DNA of 64,000 nt from Alteromonas aestuariivivens (GTDB taxonomy: Bacteria > Pseudomonadota > Gammaproteobacteria > Enterobacterales > Alteromonadaceae). The notes under the pieces are model-generated. The model was given only the letters and a program-made list of their open reading frames with translations. It searched no databases and was not told where the DNA came from. This document shows positions 9,182 to 17,735 of the stretch, in pieces. The first letter of the stretch is position 1, and every line of letters starts with the position of its first letter. Where the stretch lies: NCBI RefSeq assembly GCF_003367475.1, contig NZ_QRHA01000001.1, forward strand, positions 619,360 through 683,359, in the 5' to 3' direction. Position numbers and translations under genes: made by a program.

Positions 9182-9346
9182 CTTAGTATCTCCTTGCGTA
9201 TTATTCAGTTAGCGCTGCGTATGGTTTTCGGCGTACTGGGAGACTGGGCGCGGTCTTCAGGTATGTATGCCGCTCTCTGCGTCGCTAGCCTCGCGGTTAT
9301 TCTTTCAGGTAGTTGTTGGAACTCCCGATTTTTTACATTCCGGTAA
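9182..9346 (+). pseudogene. Possible remnant of a membrane transporter C-terminus
   Basis: The frame is open from 9182 to a TAA at 9344-9346 with an internal ATG at 9221. The text, including FGVLGDWARSSG followed by a hydrophobic alanine/leucine/valine run, looks like the end of a multi-pass transporter such as an MFS permease. There is no clear ribosome site and no rest of the gene. It could equally be chance coding. Confidence 0.2.
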
Positions 9347-9368
9347 CAGATAATGGTTGCTGAGTTAA

Positions 9369-9382
9369 TTGTAATATAATAT
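9369..9382 (+). promoter_or_regulatory. Operator-like site c (sulfatase operon)
   Basis: TTGTAATATAATAT preceded by GTTAA, 44 bp before the first sulfatase start. It contains TATAAT, so it may overlap a -10 element. Confidence 0.45.
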
Positions 9383-9425
9383 CTTTAAAGATATGTTTAA
9401 TGATGTGATATAGGGAGCACCTGAA

Positions 9426-10985
9426 ATGGGGCAAAACCGCATACGGATGGTCGGCTTATGGTTGCTGGCAACCTCCGTTCTTTCGGCTTGTTCCGCCGAG
9501 CCTGAGTCGGCTGTGAACCAACAAATTAGCACGCAAACGGTTTCTTCTCTAAATGAAAAGCCGAATCTGGTTTTTATTCTGGCGGATGACATTGGTTTTA
9601 ACGATCTGTCAGTCAATGGCCAGCTGCATTTCCGTACCCCCAACCTGGATCAATTGGCCGCGCAGGGGACCCGGTTTACCAATTTTTATGCAGGCTCTGC
9701 CGTTTGTGCTCCTTCTCGAAGCGTATTGATGACAGGTCAGCACAGCGGTCGCACACCAGTGCGCGCGAATTTTATGACCCTGACTGACGAACAAGGCAAC
9801 GAGACTTACAAAGGGCGCAGTTTTGAACCCGAGGAAATCCTGGTTTCCGAAGTGCTCAAGGATGCCGGTTATCAAACCGGACTGGTCGGAAAGTGGGGAC
9901 TCGGTGAGGCCAATGACAGCGGTCATCCTAATAAGCAAGGGTTTGACTACTTCTTTGGTTTTCTGAACCACGTCCACGCCCACAATCATTTTACTGACTT
10001 CCTTTGGCGCAATGATGAACAGGTGCCGTTAAACAACAAGCCCAAAAAAGTGGATTGTGCCTATTGCTACAAATTTGATTTTGAGGGCACCGTGACGCCC
10101 GAGGAAGAGCGTTTCGAATACGTAGACGAGCGCTTGCGTGAAGAAGCCTTGTCGTTTATCGAGCGCAGTGCGACCTCGGATCAGCCCTTCTTCCTGTTCT
10201 ATTCACTTATTTCTCCCCACGCCAATAATGAAGCTGATCAGGTGGAGTGGGCCCATGGCCTTGAAGTGCCGGACTATGGTGAATTCGCTGATAAACCCTG
10301 GCCAGAAACCGCCAAGGGGTATGCAGCCATGATGCGTCATATCGACAACTCTGTGGGGGCGGTGGTTGAGAAGCTCGAAGCTTTGGGAATTGCAGACAAT
10401 ACCATCATAATCTTTACCGGTGACAACGGGCCGCACGCAGAAGGCGGCAATGATCCGGATTTCCACGATTCAAACGGCGAATTGCGCGGAATCAAACGTG
10501 ATTTGTACGAAGGTGGCATTCGTATGCCCACCATTGCATGGGGGCCCGGTCTGGTACCTTCCGGGCGCACCAGCGACCACATGGCTTACTTTGGTGATGT
10601 AATGGCAACCTATGCCGAACTGGCCAACGGGCAGTTGCCTGGCAACCTCGATTCCATCAGCTTTGCTTCTGAATTGCTCGGGCAAGAGCAAACAGAGCAA
10701 CACGACTATCTGTACTGGGAGTTTCATCTGCACGGGTCTTCCCAGGCCGTGCGGCAGGGTAAGTGGAAGGCTATTCGATTACCGCTGAAAACCGGTCCAA
10801 TCGAACTGTATGATCTCAGCGTTGACCCGGGTGAGACCCATGATGTGGCTGCCGAGCATCCGCAACTGGTGCAGCAGTTTGCCGCGATAATGGACGCGAA
10901 CCATTTCCCCCATCCCAACTGGCCGGTAAGTACCAGTGATATGAGCCCTGACCGCAAGCGTCGTCAACTGGCATCCGAAGAATAA
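9426..10985 (+). CDS. S1 sulfatase, lipoprotein
   Basis: 519 residues. A lipoprotein signal ends in LSAC (Cys22), so the enzyme is membrane-anchored in the periplasm or on the outer surface. The alkaline-phosphatase-superfamily sulfatase fold is shown by the metal-binding ADD (54-55), the CAPSR motif with Cys94 as formylglycine precursor, KWGLGE, and TGDNGPH further on. It should remove sulfate esters from glycans and needs an anaerobic- or FGE-type maturase not in this window. AGGGAG lies 9 bases before the ATG. It is the first gene of a plus-strand run with a close paralog 9 bases downstream. Confidence 0.92.
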   Translation: MGQNRIRMVGLWLLATSVLSACSAEPESAVNQQISTQTVSSLNEKPNLVFILADDIGFNDLSVNGQLHFRTPNLDQLAAQGTRFTNFYAGSAVCAPSRSVLMTGQHSGRTPVRANFMTLTDEQGNETYKGRSFEPEEILVSEVLKDAGYQTGLVGKWGLGEANDSGHPNKQGFDYFFGFLNHVHAHNHFTDFLWRNDEQVPLNNKPKKVDCAYCYKFDFEGTVTPEEERFEYVDERLREEALSFIERSATSDQPFFLFYSLISPHANNEADQVEWAHGLEVPDYGEFADKPWPETAKGYAAMMRHIDNSVGAVVEKLEALGIADNTIIIFTGDNGPHAEGGNDPDFHDSNGELRGIKRDLYEGGIRMPTIAWGPGLVPSGRTSDHMAYFGDVMATYAELANGQLPGNLDSISFASELLGQEQTEQHDYLYWEFHLHGSSQAVRQGKWKAIRLPLKTGPIELYDLSVDPGETHDVAAEHPQLVQQFAAIMDANHFPHPNWPVSTSDMSPDRKRRQLASEE

Positions 10986-10994
10986 GGAGAGTAC

Positions 10995-12464
10995 ATGAAC
11001 AGTTACAGTTTAATAGGTCGGTTGTGCCTGCTGGCTGGGGCAGTCAGCCTTGCCGCGTGCAGCCAGTCGACGATAAACGAACCCGCTTCAGAAACGTCTG
11101 CCGACAAACCGCTGAATATTGTCTGGATCATGGCAGACGATATGGGTTACGGCGATTTGGGTGTGTACGGACAGCAGAAAATCCAAACGCCCAATCTGGA
11201 CGAAATGGCCCAGCAGGGCATGAAGTTTACTGATTTTTATGCCGGTACCACCGTATGTGCACCGTCCCGTTCGGTATTGATGACCGGTTTGCACATGGGC
11301 CATACACCGGTGCGAGGGAACGCAGACAAAACCATTCAAACCCTGGTGCCAGATGATTTTACTGTGGCCGAGTTGCTTCAGGATGCCGGATATCAAACCG
11401 CACTGATTGGCAAATGGGGGCTTGGGGATGATGGCAATACCGGACTACCCAATGACCAGGGCTTTGATTATTTCTTCGGTTACCTGAACCAGGTTCATGC
11501 CCACAATCACTACCCGGATTTTCTGTGGCGCAACAAGGAAAAAGTGCCATTGCCAAACGTTGTTGAGCCTGCACCCTTTGGTTATATGTCGTTCCACGGC
11601 GGTGTGGTAAGGCCGGAAAACCGCAAGGTGAATTCAAGCGATCTGTTCTATCAGGAGTCGGTTGAGTTCATTCAGAATGCCGGAGAAAAGCCGTTTTTCC
11701 TATACGTTTCATTGACTTCCCCGCACGCCAATAACGAAGCTGAGAAGGTCGACTGGGCCCACGGAATGGAAATTGATGACTACGGACAATACGCCGATCT
11801 TGACTGGCCGGAACCCGCCAAAGGCTACGCGGCTATGGTCAGCCGTATTGACGAAGGGGTCGGACAGATTCTGGATACACTCGAACAGCAAGGCCTGGCG
11901 GAAAATACACTGGTGATTTTCACCTCGGATAACGGCCCGCATGAGGAAGGCGGCAACGATCCGTACTTCTTTAATTCGTCTGGCCCGTTCAGCGGTACCA
12001 AGCGGGCGCTGACTGATGGGGGCATCCGCATGCCGTTTATTGCCTGGGGGCCGGGAATTGTGCCTGCCGGCAAGGTTTCCGATCATATCGGTTACTTTGG
12101 TGACCTGATGGCTACTGCCGCCGAAGCCGCAGGCGTTGAGGCGCCAGCCAATCTCGACAGTGTTTCTTTCCTGCCAGTGGTGACCGGCCAGGAAGAAGCC
12201 CAGCAGCAACACGAAATGCTGTACTTCGAATTTTACGAAATGGGTGGCATTCAGGCAGTGCGTTATGGCGATTACAAAGCCATTCGTACACCGTTCCACA
12301 CCGGCCCGATCCAGCTATTCAATGTGGTCGACGATCCCAAGGAACAGCTGGACATTGCCGGGCAGAATCCTGAGATTGTGGCGCGGATTGCAACGTTCAT
12401 GGATAAGGCCCATGTCCCTGATCCTCGCTGGACACCGTCTGCCGGTGCAGCAGGGCGTGACTAG
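10995..12464 (+). CDS. S1 sulfatase, lipoprotein, paralog of the preceding gene
   Basis: 489 residues; the lipobox SLAAC gives Cys22. The catalytic CAPSR has Cys88. It shares long blocks with the previous protein (FYAG..VCAPSRSVLMTG, DQGFDYFFGYLNQVHAHN, SDNGPHEEGGNDP), so the pair probably arose by tandem duplication. The ribosome site is AAGGAGAG. Two paralogs with different flanking loops suggest different sulfate positions on the same polymer, but this is inference. Confidence 0.92.
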   Translation: MNSYSLIGRLCLLAGAVSLAACSQSTINEPASETSADKPLNIVWIMADDMGYGDLGVYGQQKIQTPNLDEMAQQGMKFTDFYAGTTVCAPSRSVLMTGLHMGHTPVRGNADKTIQTLVPDDFTVAELLQDAGYQTALIGKWGLGDDGNTGLPNDQGFDYFFGYLNQVHAHNHYPDFLWRNKEKVPLPNVVEPAPFGYMSFHGGVVRPENRKVNSSDLFYQESVEFIQNAGEKPFFLYVSLTSPHANNEAEKVDWAHGMEIDDYGQYADLDWPEPAKGYAAMVSRIDEGVGQILDTLEQQGLAENTLVIFTSDNGPHEEGGNDPYFFNSSGPFSGTKRALTDGGIRMPFIAWGPGIVPAGKVSDHIGYFGDLMATAAEAAGVEAPANLDSVSFLPVVTGQEEAQQQHEMLYFEFYEMGGIQAVRYGDYKAIRTPFHTGPIQLFNVVDDPKEQLDIAGQNPEIVARIATFMDKAHVPDPRWTPSAGAAGRD

Positions 12465-12492
12465 AGAATAATGACAATAAGGTAAGTATTTT

Positions 12493-14124
12493 ATGATTGA
12501 ACTGAGTTCTGTTGACTGGGCGGTGCTGGCTGGGTTCTTTGCCCTGTTGGTCGCCGTGGTGTATTTTTCCATGCGCCAGAAAGAGGAAGACACCACCGAT
12601 TACTTTCTGGCCGGGCGCAACGCCACCTGGCTGACGATAGGGGCGTCGATTTTTGCCTCGAACATTGGCTCAGAGCATTTGGTTGGCCTGTCCGGTGCCG
12701 GTGCATCGTCAGGAATGGCGCTGGCGCACTGGGAGCTGCAGTCCTATATCATCTTATTACTGGGCTGGGTTTTCGTGCCGTTTTACTGGAGCTCCGGCGT
12801 ATACACCATGCCTGAATTCCTGCACCGTCGTTTTTCCGAACGCACGCGAACCTTCCTGGCGGCCGTTTCGATCATTAGCTATGTGTTGACCAAAGTGGCG
12901 GTGACTGTGTATGCCGGTGCGCTGGTTCTGCAGACGTTGCTGGGTATCGACACCATCTGGGGAATTGACTTTTTCTGGGTTGCCGCCATCGGTATGGTGG
13001 TAGTGACAGGTATCTACACCGTTTTGGGGGGCATGAAAGCCATCATGTGGACATCTGTGCTGCAAACGCCGGTATTGCTGATTGGCTCCATTGTGATCCT
13101 GTGGGTAGGCCTGGACAAGGTTGGAGGCTGGGCTGAAGTAGAGCGCCTGAATGCCGCCAACATGCACCTTATCCGCCCCTGGGATGATCCGGAATTCCCC
13201 TGGCCGGGCGTCATATTCGGTTCTTTCATTATTGGTTTTTGGTACTGGTGTACCGACCAGTACATTGTTCAGCGTGTGTTGTCCGCCAAGGGGATAAAAG
13301 AAGCCCGTCGCGGAACCATGTTCGCCGGTTATCTGAAGCTGTTGCCAGTGTTCATCTTTCTGGTGCCCGGAATGATCGCCTTTGCGCTGCAGCAAAAAGG
13401 GCTGATTTCCTACGATTCTTCCGATTCGGCCTTCGCAACGCTGGTTTCTGAGCTGTTACCGGTTGGGGTGAAAGGCATTGTAATTGGTGGTTTGCTGGCC
13501 GCCCTGATGTCGTCACTGGCATCCCTGTTCAACTCATCGGCGACTCTGTTTACCATCGATTTCTACAAGAAGTTTCATCCCAAAGCGTCCGAGAAACACC
13601 TTCTGCACATCGGCCGGCTTGCCACAGTGGTGATTGTGGTGCTGGGGATGCTGTGGATCCCACTTATGCTGGCTTTGTCGGCCAATCTGTTTGAGTATCT
13701 GCAGCAGGTTCAGGCTTTGATTGCTCCGGGGATTGCAGCGGTGTTCCTGTTAGGAATTTGCAGCAAGAAAATCACTGAAGCCGCCGGTTTCTGGGGCCTG
13801 GTGATTGGTTTTATTCTGGGAATGGCAAGGCTGGTGATGTCGTTCTTCGCTGACCAGTTAGCGCACATACCGCTTTTGGGCTGGTACGCCAACGCCAACT
13901 GGCTGTACATCTGTGTAAGCCTGTTCATTCTGGTGTGTGCACTTATGGTGCTGATCAGCCTGTTTACGCCTCAGGCCAAAACGGAGGATCTTCAGGGCCT
14001 TACTTTCCAGACCATGCCGGAAGAACTTAAAAGCGAAGTGAGAGCCGGTATAGATATCTGGGATGTGATTCATACCGGTGCCGTTCTGGGGATTACCTTG
14101 TTTATTTACTGGCGTTTCTTCTAA
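12493..14124 (+). CDS. SSS-family sodium/solute (sugar) symporter
   Basis: 543 residues, about 14 membrane helices. Family blocks visible are TTDYFLAGRNATWLTIGAS-like near residue 35, ASNIGSEHLVGLSGAG, IMWTSVLQTPVLLIGS, and LLAALMSSLASLFNSSATLFTIDFYKK with the serines of the sodium site. It lies 28 bases after the second sulfatase and is probably in the same operon. It is a second SglT-like carrier besides the one at 7190 and may take up a different desulfated sugar. Confidence 0.9.
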   Translation: MIELSSVDWAVLAGFFALLVAVVYFSMRQKEEDTTDYFLAGRNATWLTIGASIFASNIGSEHLVGLSGAGASSGMALAHWELQSYIILLLGWVFVPFYWSSGVYTMPEFLHRRFSERTRTFLAAVSIISYVLTKVAVTVYAGALVLQTLLGIDTIWGIDFFWVAAIGMVVVTGIYTVLGGMKAIMWTSVLQTPVLLIGSIVILWVGLDKVGGWAEVERLNAANMHLIRPWDDPEFPWPGVIFGSFIIGFWYWCTDQYIVQRVLSAKGIKEARRGTMFAGYLKLLPVFIFLVPGMIAFALQQKGLISYDSSDSAFATLVSELLPVGVKGIVIGGLLAALMSSLASLFNSSATLFTIDFYKKFHPKASEKHLLHIGRLATVVIVVLGMLWIPLMLALSANLFEYLQQVQALIAPGIAAVFLLGICSKKITEAAGFWGLVIGFILGMARLVMSFFADQLAHIPLLGWYANANWLYICVSLFILVCALMVLISLFTPQAKTEDLQGLTFQTMPEELKSEVRAGIDIWDVIHTGAVLGITLFIYWRFF

Positions 14125-14133
14125 GCGCCTCAT

Positions 14134-14176
14134 CCTGAAAATCACCGGGGTTTAACGCCCCGGTGTGCATTTCAGG
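14134..14176. repeat. Two-tier hairpin between symporter and sulfatase genes
   Basis: Inner stem CACCGGGG (14143-14150) with CCCCGGTG (14158-14165), outer stem CCTGAAA (14134-14140) with TTTCAGG (14170-14176). There is no T-run, so it may tune expression within the operon or act as a weak terminator. Confidence 0.55.
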
Positions 14177-14209
14177 CCTCACTAAAAGTGTGTTTGTGAA
14201 GGAGTTGAT

Positions 14210-15850
14210 GTGAATTTTATAGTTCGTATTCAATGCTTTGTATTGTCTGTAGGTCTGGTCATTGGAGGCTGTGCCAGCCCAACCTCCCAGGAGCAACTGT
14301 CATCGCAAAGCGCCACCGACAAACCCAATTTTCTGTTCATCGCGGTAGACGACCTCAATGTTTACAACACGGTTCTTGGGGATCATGAAACCAGCTTTTT
14401 GCGCAAAGTGTACCCGGATGACTCTGTTCGCCAGTCCGTGATTGGGCGGCTGACTCCAAATCTGCAGGAACTGGCCCGCCAGGGAGTAACCTTTTCCAAC
14501 GCGTACAGTGCCGCGCCCTTATGCGGACCTTCCCGCACCGCACTGCTAACAGGAGTGCCGCCCCATGTGTCTGGCTATTATCAGCATGATAGACATTTCA
14601 GGGCTTATTCTAGCTTAACCGACACAGTTACACTGCCCCAGTATCTGAAGCAGAATGGGTACTTTACCAGCGGCATCGGCAAAGTTTTTCATAAAGGTCG
14701 CAGCTATCTGGATCGTGGTTACTTTAGTGACTGGCCGGATCAGATTTATTCCTGGAGTCATTGGGTGGAAGTGAATTCTGGTACTTCCTCACAGCATGAT
14801 TCTGTGCAGGACAATTCCGAACAGTTGAGTCGTTACTGGCACAACGATGGCAGTAAGCCCGCCTTCACGCGGTTTGGCGTCACACAGGTGCCGACGGAAT
14901 TGTCGAACGATTACCTTAACGCCAGTCATATTGCCAATCTGATGGTCGATGGGCAGGCCACCCGCAAGGATGTGAACGGACAAATTCAGCAGGTTGTTTT
15001 ACCTAAGGAACAGCCGTTTTTTCTGGCTGCAGGCATCTTCGCACCCCACTTACCCTGGGTGGTGGAGCAGCAGTATTACGATTTGTTTCCTCTCGAAGAG
15101 ATGGCAATTGATGATGAGTTAATGGCGTGGCTTGAGTGGGATGCCCGTGATCTTGCTGACAGTGGCAAGAACCTGGTCAGTAAGAGCAGCTTTCAGGACA
15201 TGCTGCAGTATGGTCTGACTTTGGATGGCGTGGGCGGGGATCTGAATGCCTGGAAGGCAAAGTTTCAGGCCTATCTGGCTACCATTGCCTATGCGGATCG
15301 GGCCTTGGGGGTACTCAGGGAGGCCATAGACCGTAACCCGCGTCGTGATAACACCATAGTGGTGCTGTGGAGTGATCACGGTTACCACGTGGGCGATAAG
15401 TTCCGTGAGGGCAAGATCACCTTATGGGAAGCGGCGAACCACGCCAATCTGCTGATCATTGATCCGCGACGCGAAAAAAATCAGACGGTTGAATCCCCGG
15501 TCAGCCTGCAGGACATTTACCCGACAGTGGTTTCTCTGGCAGGCCTGGGGCGACCTGAACATGTATATGGTGAGGACCTTACCGATATGTTGAAGCAGCC
15601 ACAGGCCACCCGGGATCGTGTGATCCTGAACACCAACGGTGAGGGCAATCACGCTTTGAGGGATTTACAGTATCGCTATCTGCGTTATGCCAACGGTGAT
15701 GAGGAACTGTACCAGATGATCAGTGATCCACTAGAACAAATTAACCTCGCGGGCCTTCCTGCCTTTGAACCAATTCTAAAAAAATACCGCCGCGCGCTGG
15801 AACAGGAACTGGCAAACCCGGCCGGGTATCATAAGACTAATCAAAAATAA
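14210..15850 (+). CDS. S1 sulfatase, iduronate-2-sulfatase-like, lipoprotein
   Basis: 546 residues from a GTG start with GGAG 6 bases upstream. The lipobox VIGGC places the protein on a membrane. The metal-binding VDDLNV, the formylglycine motif CGPSR (Cys105), SGIGKVFHKG, and later WSDHGYHVGDKF match the iduronate-2-sulfatase-like branch, clearly different from the two sulfatases upstream. It probably removes 2-O-type sulfate, but position and sugar cannot be set from sequence alone. It is followed 10 bases later by a DUF1080 gene. Confidence 0.9.
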   Translation: MNFIVRIQCFVLSVGLVIGGCASPTSQEQLSSQSATDKPNFLFIAVDDLNVYNTVLGDHETSFLRKVYPDDSVRQSVIGRLTPNLQELARQGVTFSNAYSAAPLCGPSRTALLTGVPPHVSGYYQHDRHFRAYSSLTDTVTLPQYLKQNGYFTSGIGKVFHKGRSYLDRGYFSDWPDQIYSWSHWVEVNSGTSSQHDSVQDNSEQLSRYWHNDGSKPAFTRFGVTQVPTELSNDYLNASHIANLMVDGQATRKDVNGQIQQVVLPKEQPFFLAAGIFAPHLPWVVEQQYYDLFPLEEMAIDDELMAWLEWDARDLADSGKNLVSKSSFQDMLQYGLTLDGVGGDLNAWKAKFQAYLATIAYADRALGVLREAIDRNPRRDNTIVVLWSDHGYHVGDKFREGKITLWEAANHANLLIIDPRREKNQTVESPVSLQDIYPTVVSLAGLGRPEHVYGEDLTDMLKQPQATRDRVILNTNGEGNHALRDLQYRYLRYANGDEELYQMISDPLEQINLAGLPAFEPILKKYRRALEQELANPAGYHKTNQK

Positions 15851-15860
15851 GGACTAACCC

Positions 15861-16658
15861 ATGCACTTTAATAAGCGCCTACTGTTGATATTATCTATGT
15901 TTACCGCGTCGGTTGTGGCAACTGAGCCGAAGGGCGAATGGCTGCCGCTATTCAACGGCAAGGACCTCAGTAACTGGGATCTCAAAATTCGCTCAGGGGA
16001 TGCCGAGGAAGCTAAAAAGGTGTTCAGCGTGCACGATGGAATGGTGCACGTATTTCGTCATCACCCGGACAAATTTTCCCTCAACAGTGGCAGTGCCACC
16101 CATGGTCTGATGTATACCCAGACGGAATACAGCCGTTATATTTTTCGCTTCGAGTACAAATGGGGCGAAAAAATAATGAATAATTTCAGGCAGTTTCAGT
16201 ACGACGCTGGGATGTACTATCATGTTTACAACGACAAGATCTGGCCTTTCGGTCTGGAATACCAAATTCGCTATGATCACACCACTAACACCAACCACAC
16301 CGGTGACTTCTGGGCATCGAACGTTTCCATGCAGTGGTTTTCCGACGATGAAGGCAAGAACTTTGTCGCACCCTGGCAAGGAGGCAAACCGCAGGAAATT
16401 CGCCTGGGCGAGCATCGTGCACTGAAGGATGCCCCTTATCACGCATTGGACGGTCAATGGAACCAGGTTGAGGTTATCGTTATGGCAGATAAATACGCCA
16501 TTCACAAACTCAACGGGGTGGTTGTCAATTACGCCACTGATTTTGATCACAGCGCTGGGTTGATAGGTCTGCAATCGGAAACGGCGGAGATTTTTTATCG
16601 TAATATCGAGATCCTGCCGTTAAATGAGTTCATTCCGGCCAGCGAGTTTTTGCCATGA
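15861..16658 (+). CDS. Secreted DUF1080 (3-keto-glycoside hydrolase family) protein
   Basis: 265 residues with a signal peptide (1-20, ending VVATE). Family blocks are LPLFNGKDLSNWD, RFEYKWG, DAGMYYHVYND, and YAIHKLNGVVVNY. It is a distant paralog of the gene at 3040. Its stop overlaps the ATG of the ThuA-like gene (ATGA). DUF1080 proteins elsewhere act on glycosides oxidised at C3; no oxidoreductase that would make the 3-keto sugar is visible in this window. Confidence 0.87.
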   Translation: MHFNKRLLLILSMFTASVVATEPKGEWLPLFNGKDLSNWDLKIRSGDAEEAKKVFSVHDGMVHVFRHHPDKFSLNSGSATHGLMYTQTEYSRYIFRFEYKWGEKIMNNFRQFQYDAGMYYHVYNDKIWPFGLEYQIRYDHTTNTNHTGDFWASNVSMQWFSDDEGKNFVAPWQGGKPQEIRLGEHRALKDAPYHALDGQWNQVEVIVMADKYAIHKLNGVVVNYATDFDHSAGLIGLQSETAEIFYRNIEILPLNEFIPASEFLP

Positions 16659-17404
16659 AATGTCTGCCCAGGTTCATGCTTTGCTTTGTGGTTTTGCTGT
16701 GCGCCTGTCAGGCGACACCGCAGACTAAATCCATTTTAGTGTTTACTAAAACAGAAGGATTTCGCCATAAGGCAATTGAACCAGCGGTTGCTGCCCTTAC
16801 TCAGTCGACTCCCCGCTATGGCTACCAGTTGGTAGTCACGGAGAATGCGTCGGATTTTAATCCGCAAAACCTTTCCCGCTATGCAACGGTGATGTTCCTG
16901 TTAACCACTGGAGATGTACTGGATGAACAGCAACAGCATGCGTTTGAAAATTATATAAGTAACGGCGGCAGCTTTGTGGGTGTCCATTCGGCCACCGACA
17001 CGGAAAAACGGTGGCCTTGGTACGGGCAGTTGGTGGGCGCCCGTTTTATCGGCCATCCCAATCACCCCAATGTAAGGGAAGGGTTGGTTCATCCGGATGG
17101 CCATCCTCATCCCTCAATAGAGTTCCTCCCCGATCCCTGGCTGAAAGAGGATGAGTGGTATGAACTGGAGTACCTCAATCCTGCCATCCAGGCCCTGCTT
17201 TGGGTGGATGAGACCAGCTATAAACGCTCTGACGAGAATGCCAAACAGTCACTTCGACCGCTTGCCTGGGAACTGTCGATTGGTAAGGGCAGGGTGTTTT
17301 ACACGGCTCTGGGGCATACCGCAGAGTCCTATCAGGACCCGCTGTTTTTGCAGCACCTATGGGGTGGGATCATTGCAGTAAATCAGCCACCTGTTCCTCA
17401 GTAA
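16655..17404 (+). CDS. ThuA-like lipoprotein
   Basis: 249 residues; the lipobox LLCAC suggests a lipid-anchored, exported protein. ThuA-like features are ILVFTKTEGFRH near residue 28, FLLTTGDVL, GGSFVGVHSATDT and GRVFYTALGH. The fold is class I glutamine amidotransferase-like. ThuA proteins accompany keto-sugar metabolism and DUF1080 proteins in many bacteria, which fits the 4-base overlap with the DUF1080 gene. The exact reaction is unknown. Confidence 0.85.
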   Translation: MKCLPRFMLCFVVLLCACQATPQTKSILVFTKTEGFRHKAIEPAVAALTQSTPRYGYQLVVTENASDFNPQNLSRYATVMFLLTTGDVLDEQQQHAFENYISNGGSFVGVHSATDTEKRWPWYGQLVGARFIGHPNHPNVREGLVHPDGHPHPSIEFLPDPWLKEDEWYELEYLNPAIQALLWVDETSYKRSDENAKQSLRPLAWELSIGKGRVFYTALGHTAESYQDPLFLQHLWGGIIAVNQPPVPQ

Positions 17405-17735
17405 CCACCTCGAGCCATTTCTTTAACGGCCAAAGTCATCGCCGATAACTGAATATATAATATTTTATTATTAATGATAATGGTCAAATGTTGACCATTA
17501 TTGCGCATAATGAAGCGCTCAAAGTTGGTTATTTCTGCATTTATATGATTTTTTGATGATCGATTTTGACTATGTAAAGAAAAGGTAAATTTTTTTGGTC
17601 TGATAGATTGCGCTTTAATTATTATATTGTATTATATATTTTAATTGTTATGAAAAAGCACATTCTGTTTAACCCACACTAACACACAGTTCGCTGATTA
17701 GACGTTTGAGAACAGCGATATAAGGGAGTGACAAC
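17405..17735. other. 331-bp AT-rich leader of the TonB-dependent receptor
   Basis: Strongly AT-rich compared with the flanking genes. It holds operator-like site d (17627-17639) and a looser AT tract at 17451-17475. No hairpin with a T-run follows the ThuA-like gene, so read-through is possible. Confidence 0.5.
17627..17639 (+). promoter_or_regulatory. Operator-like site d (TonB-dependent receptor)
   Basis: TTGTATTATATAT, 97 bp before the receptor start, matching the shared locus word. Confidence 0.45.

Larger units (their letters stand above)
8957..9425. other. 469-bp divergent control region with two operator-like sites
   Basis: This region separates the symporter-GH27 unit (minus) from the sulfatase operon (plus). 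It contains operator-like sites b and c at its two ends and a possible transporter remnant in the middle (9182-9346). A further symmetric stretch ATATCTTTAAAGATAT (9379-9394) touches site c. Nothing else is recognised. Confidence 0.6.

Noticed and set aside
11709..12299. 196-codon open frame on the minus strand
   Set aside because: Antisense to a complete sulfatase gene with strong motifs.
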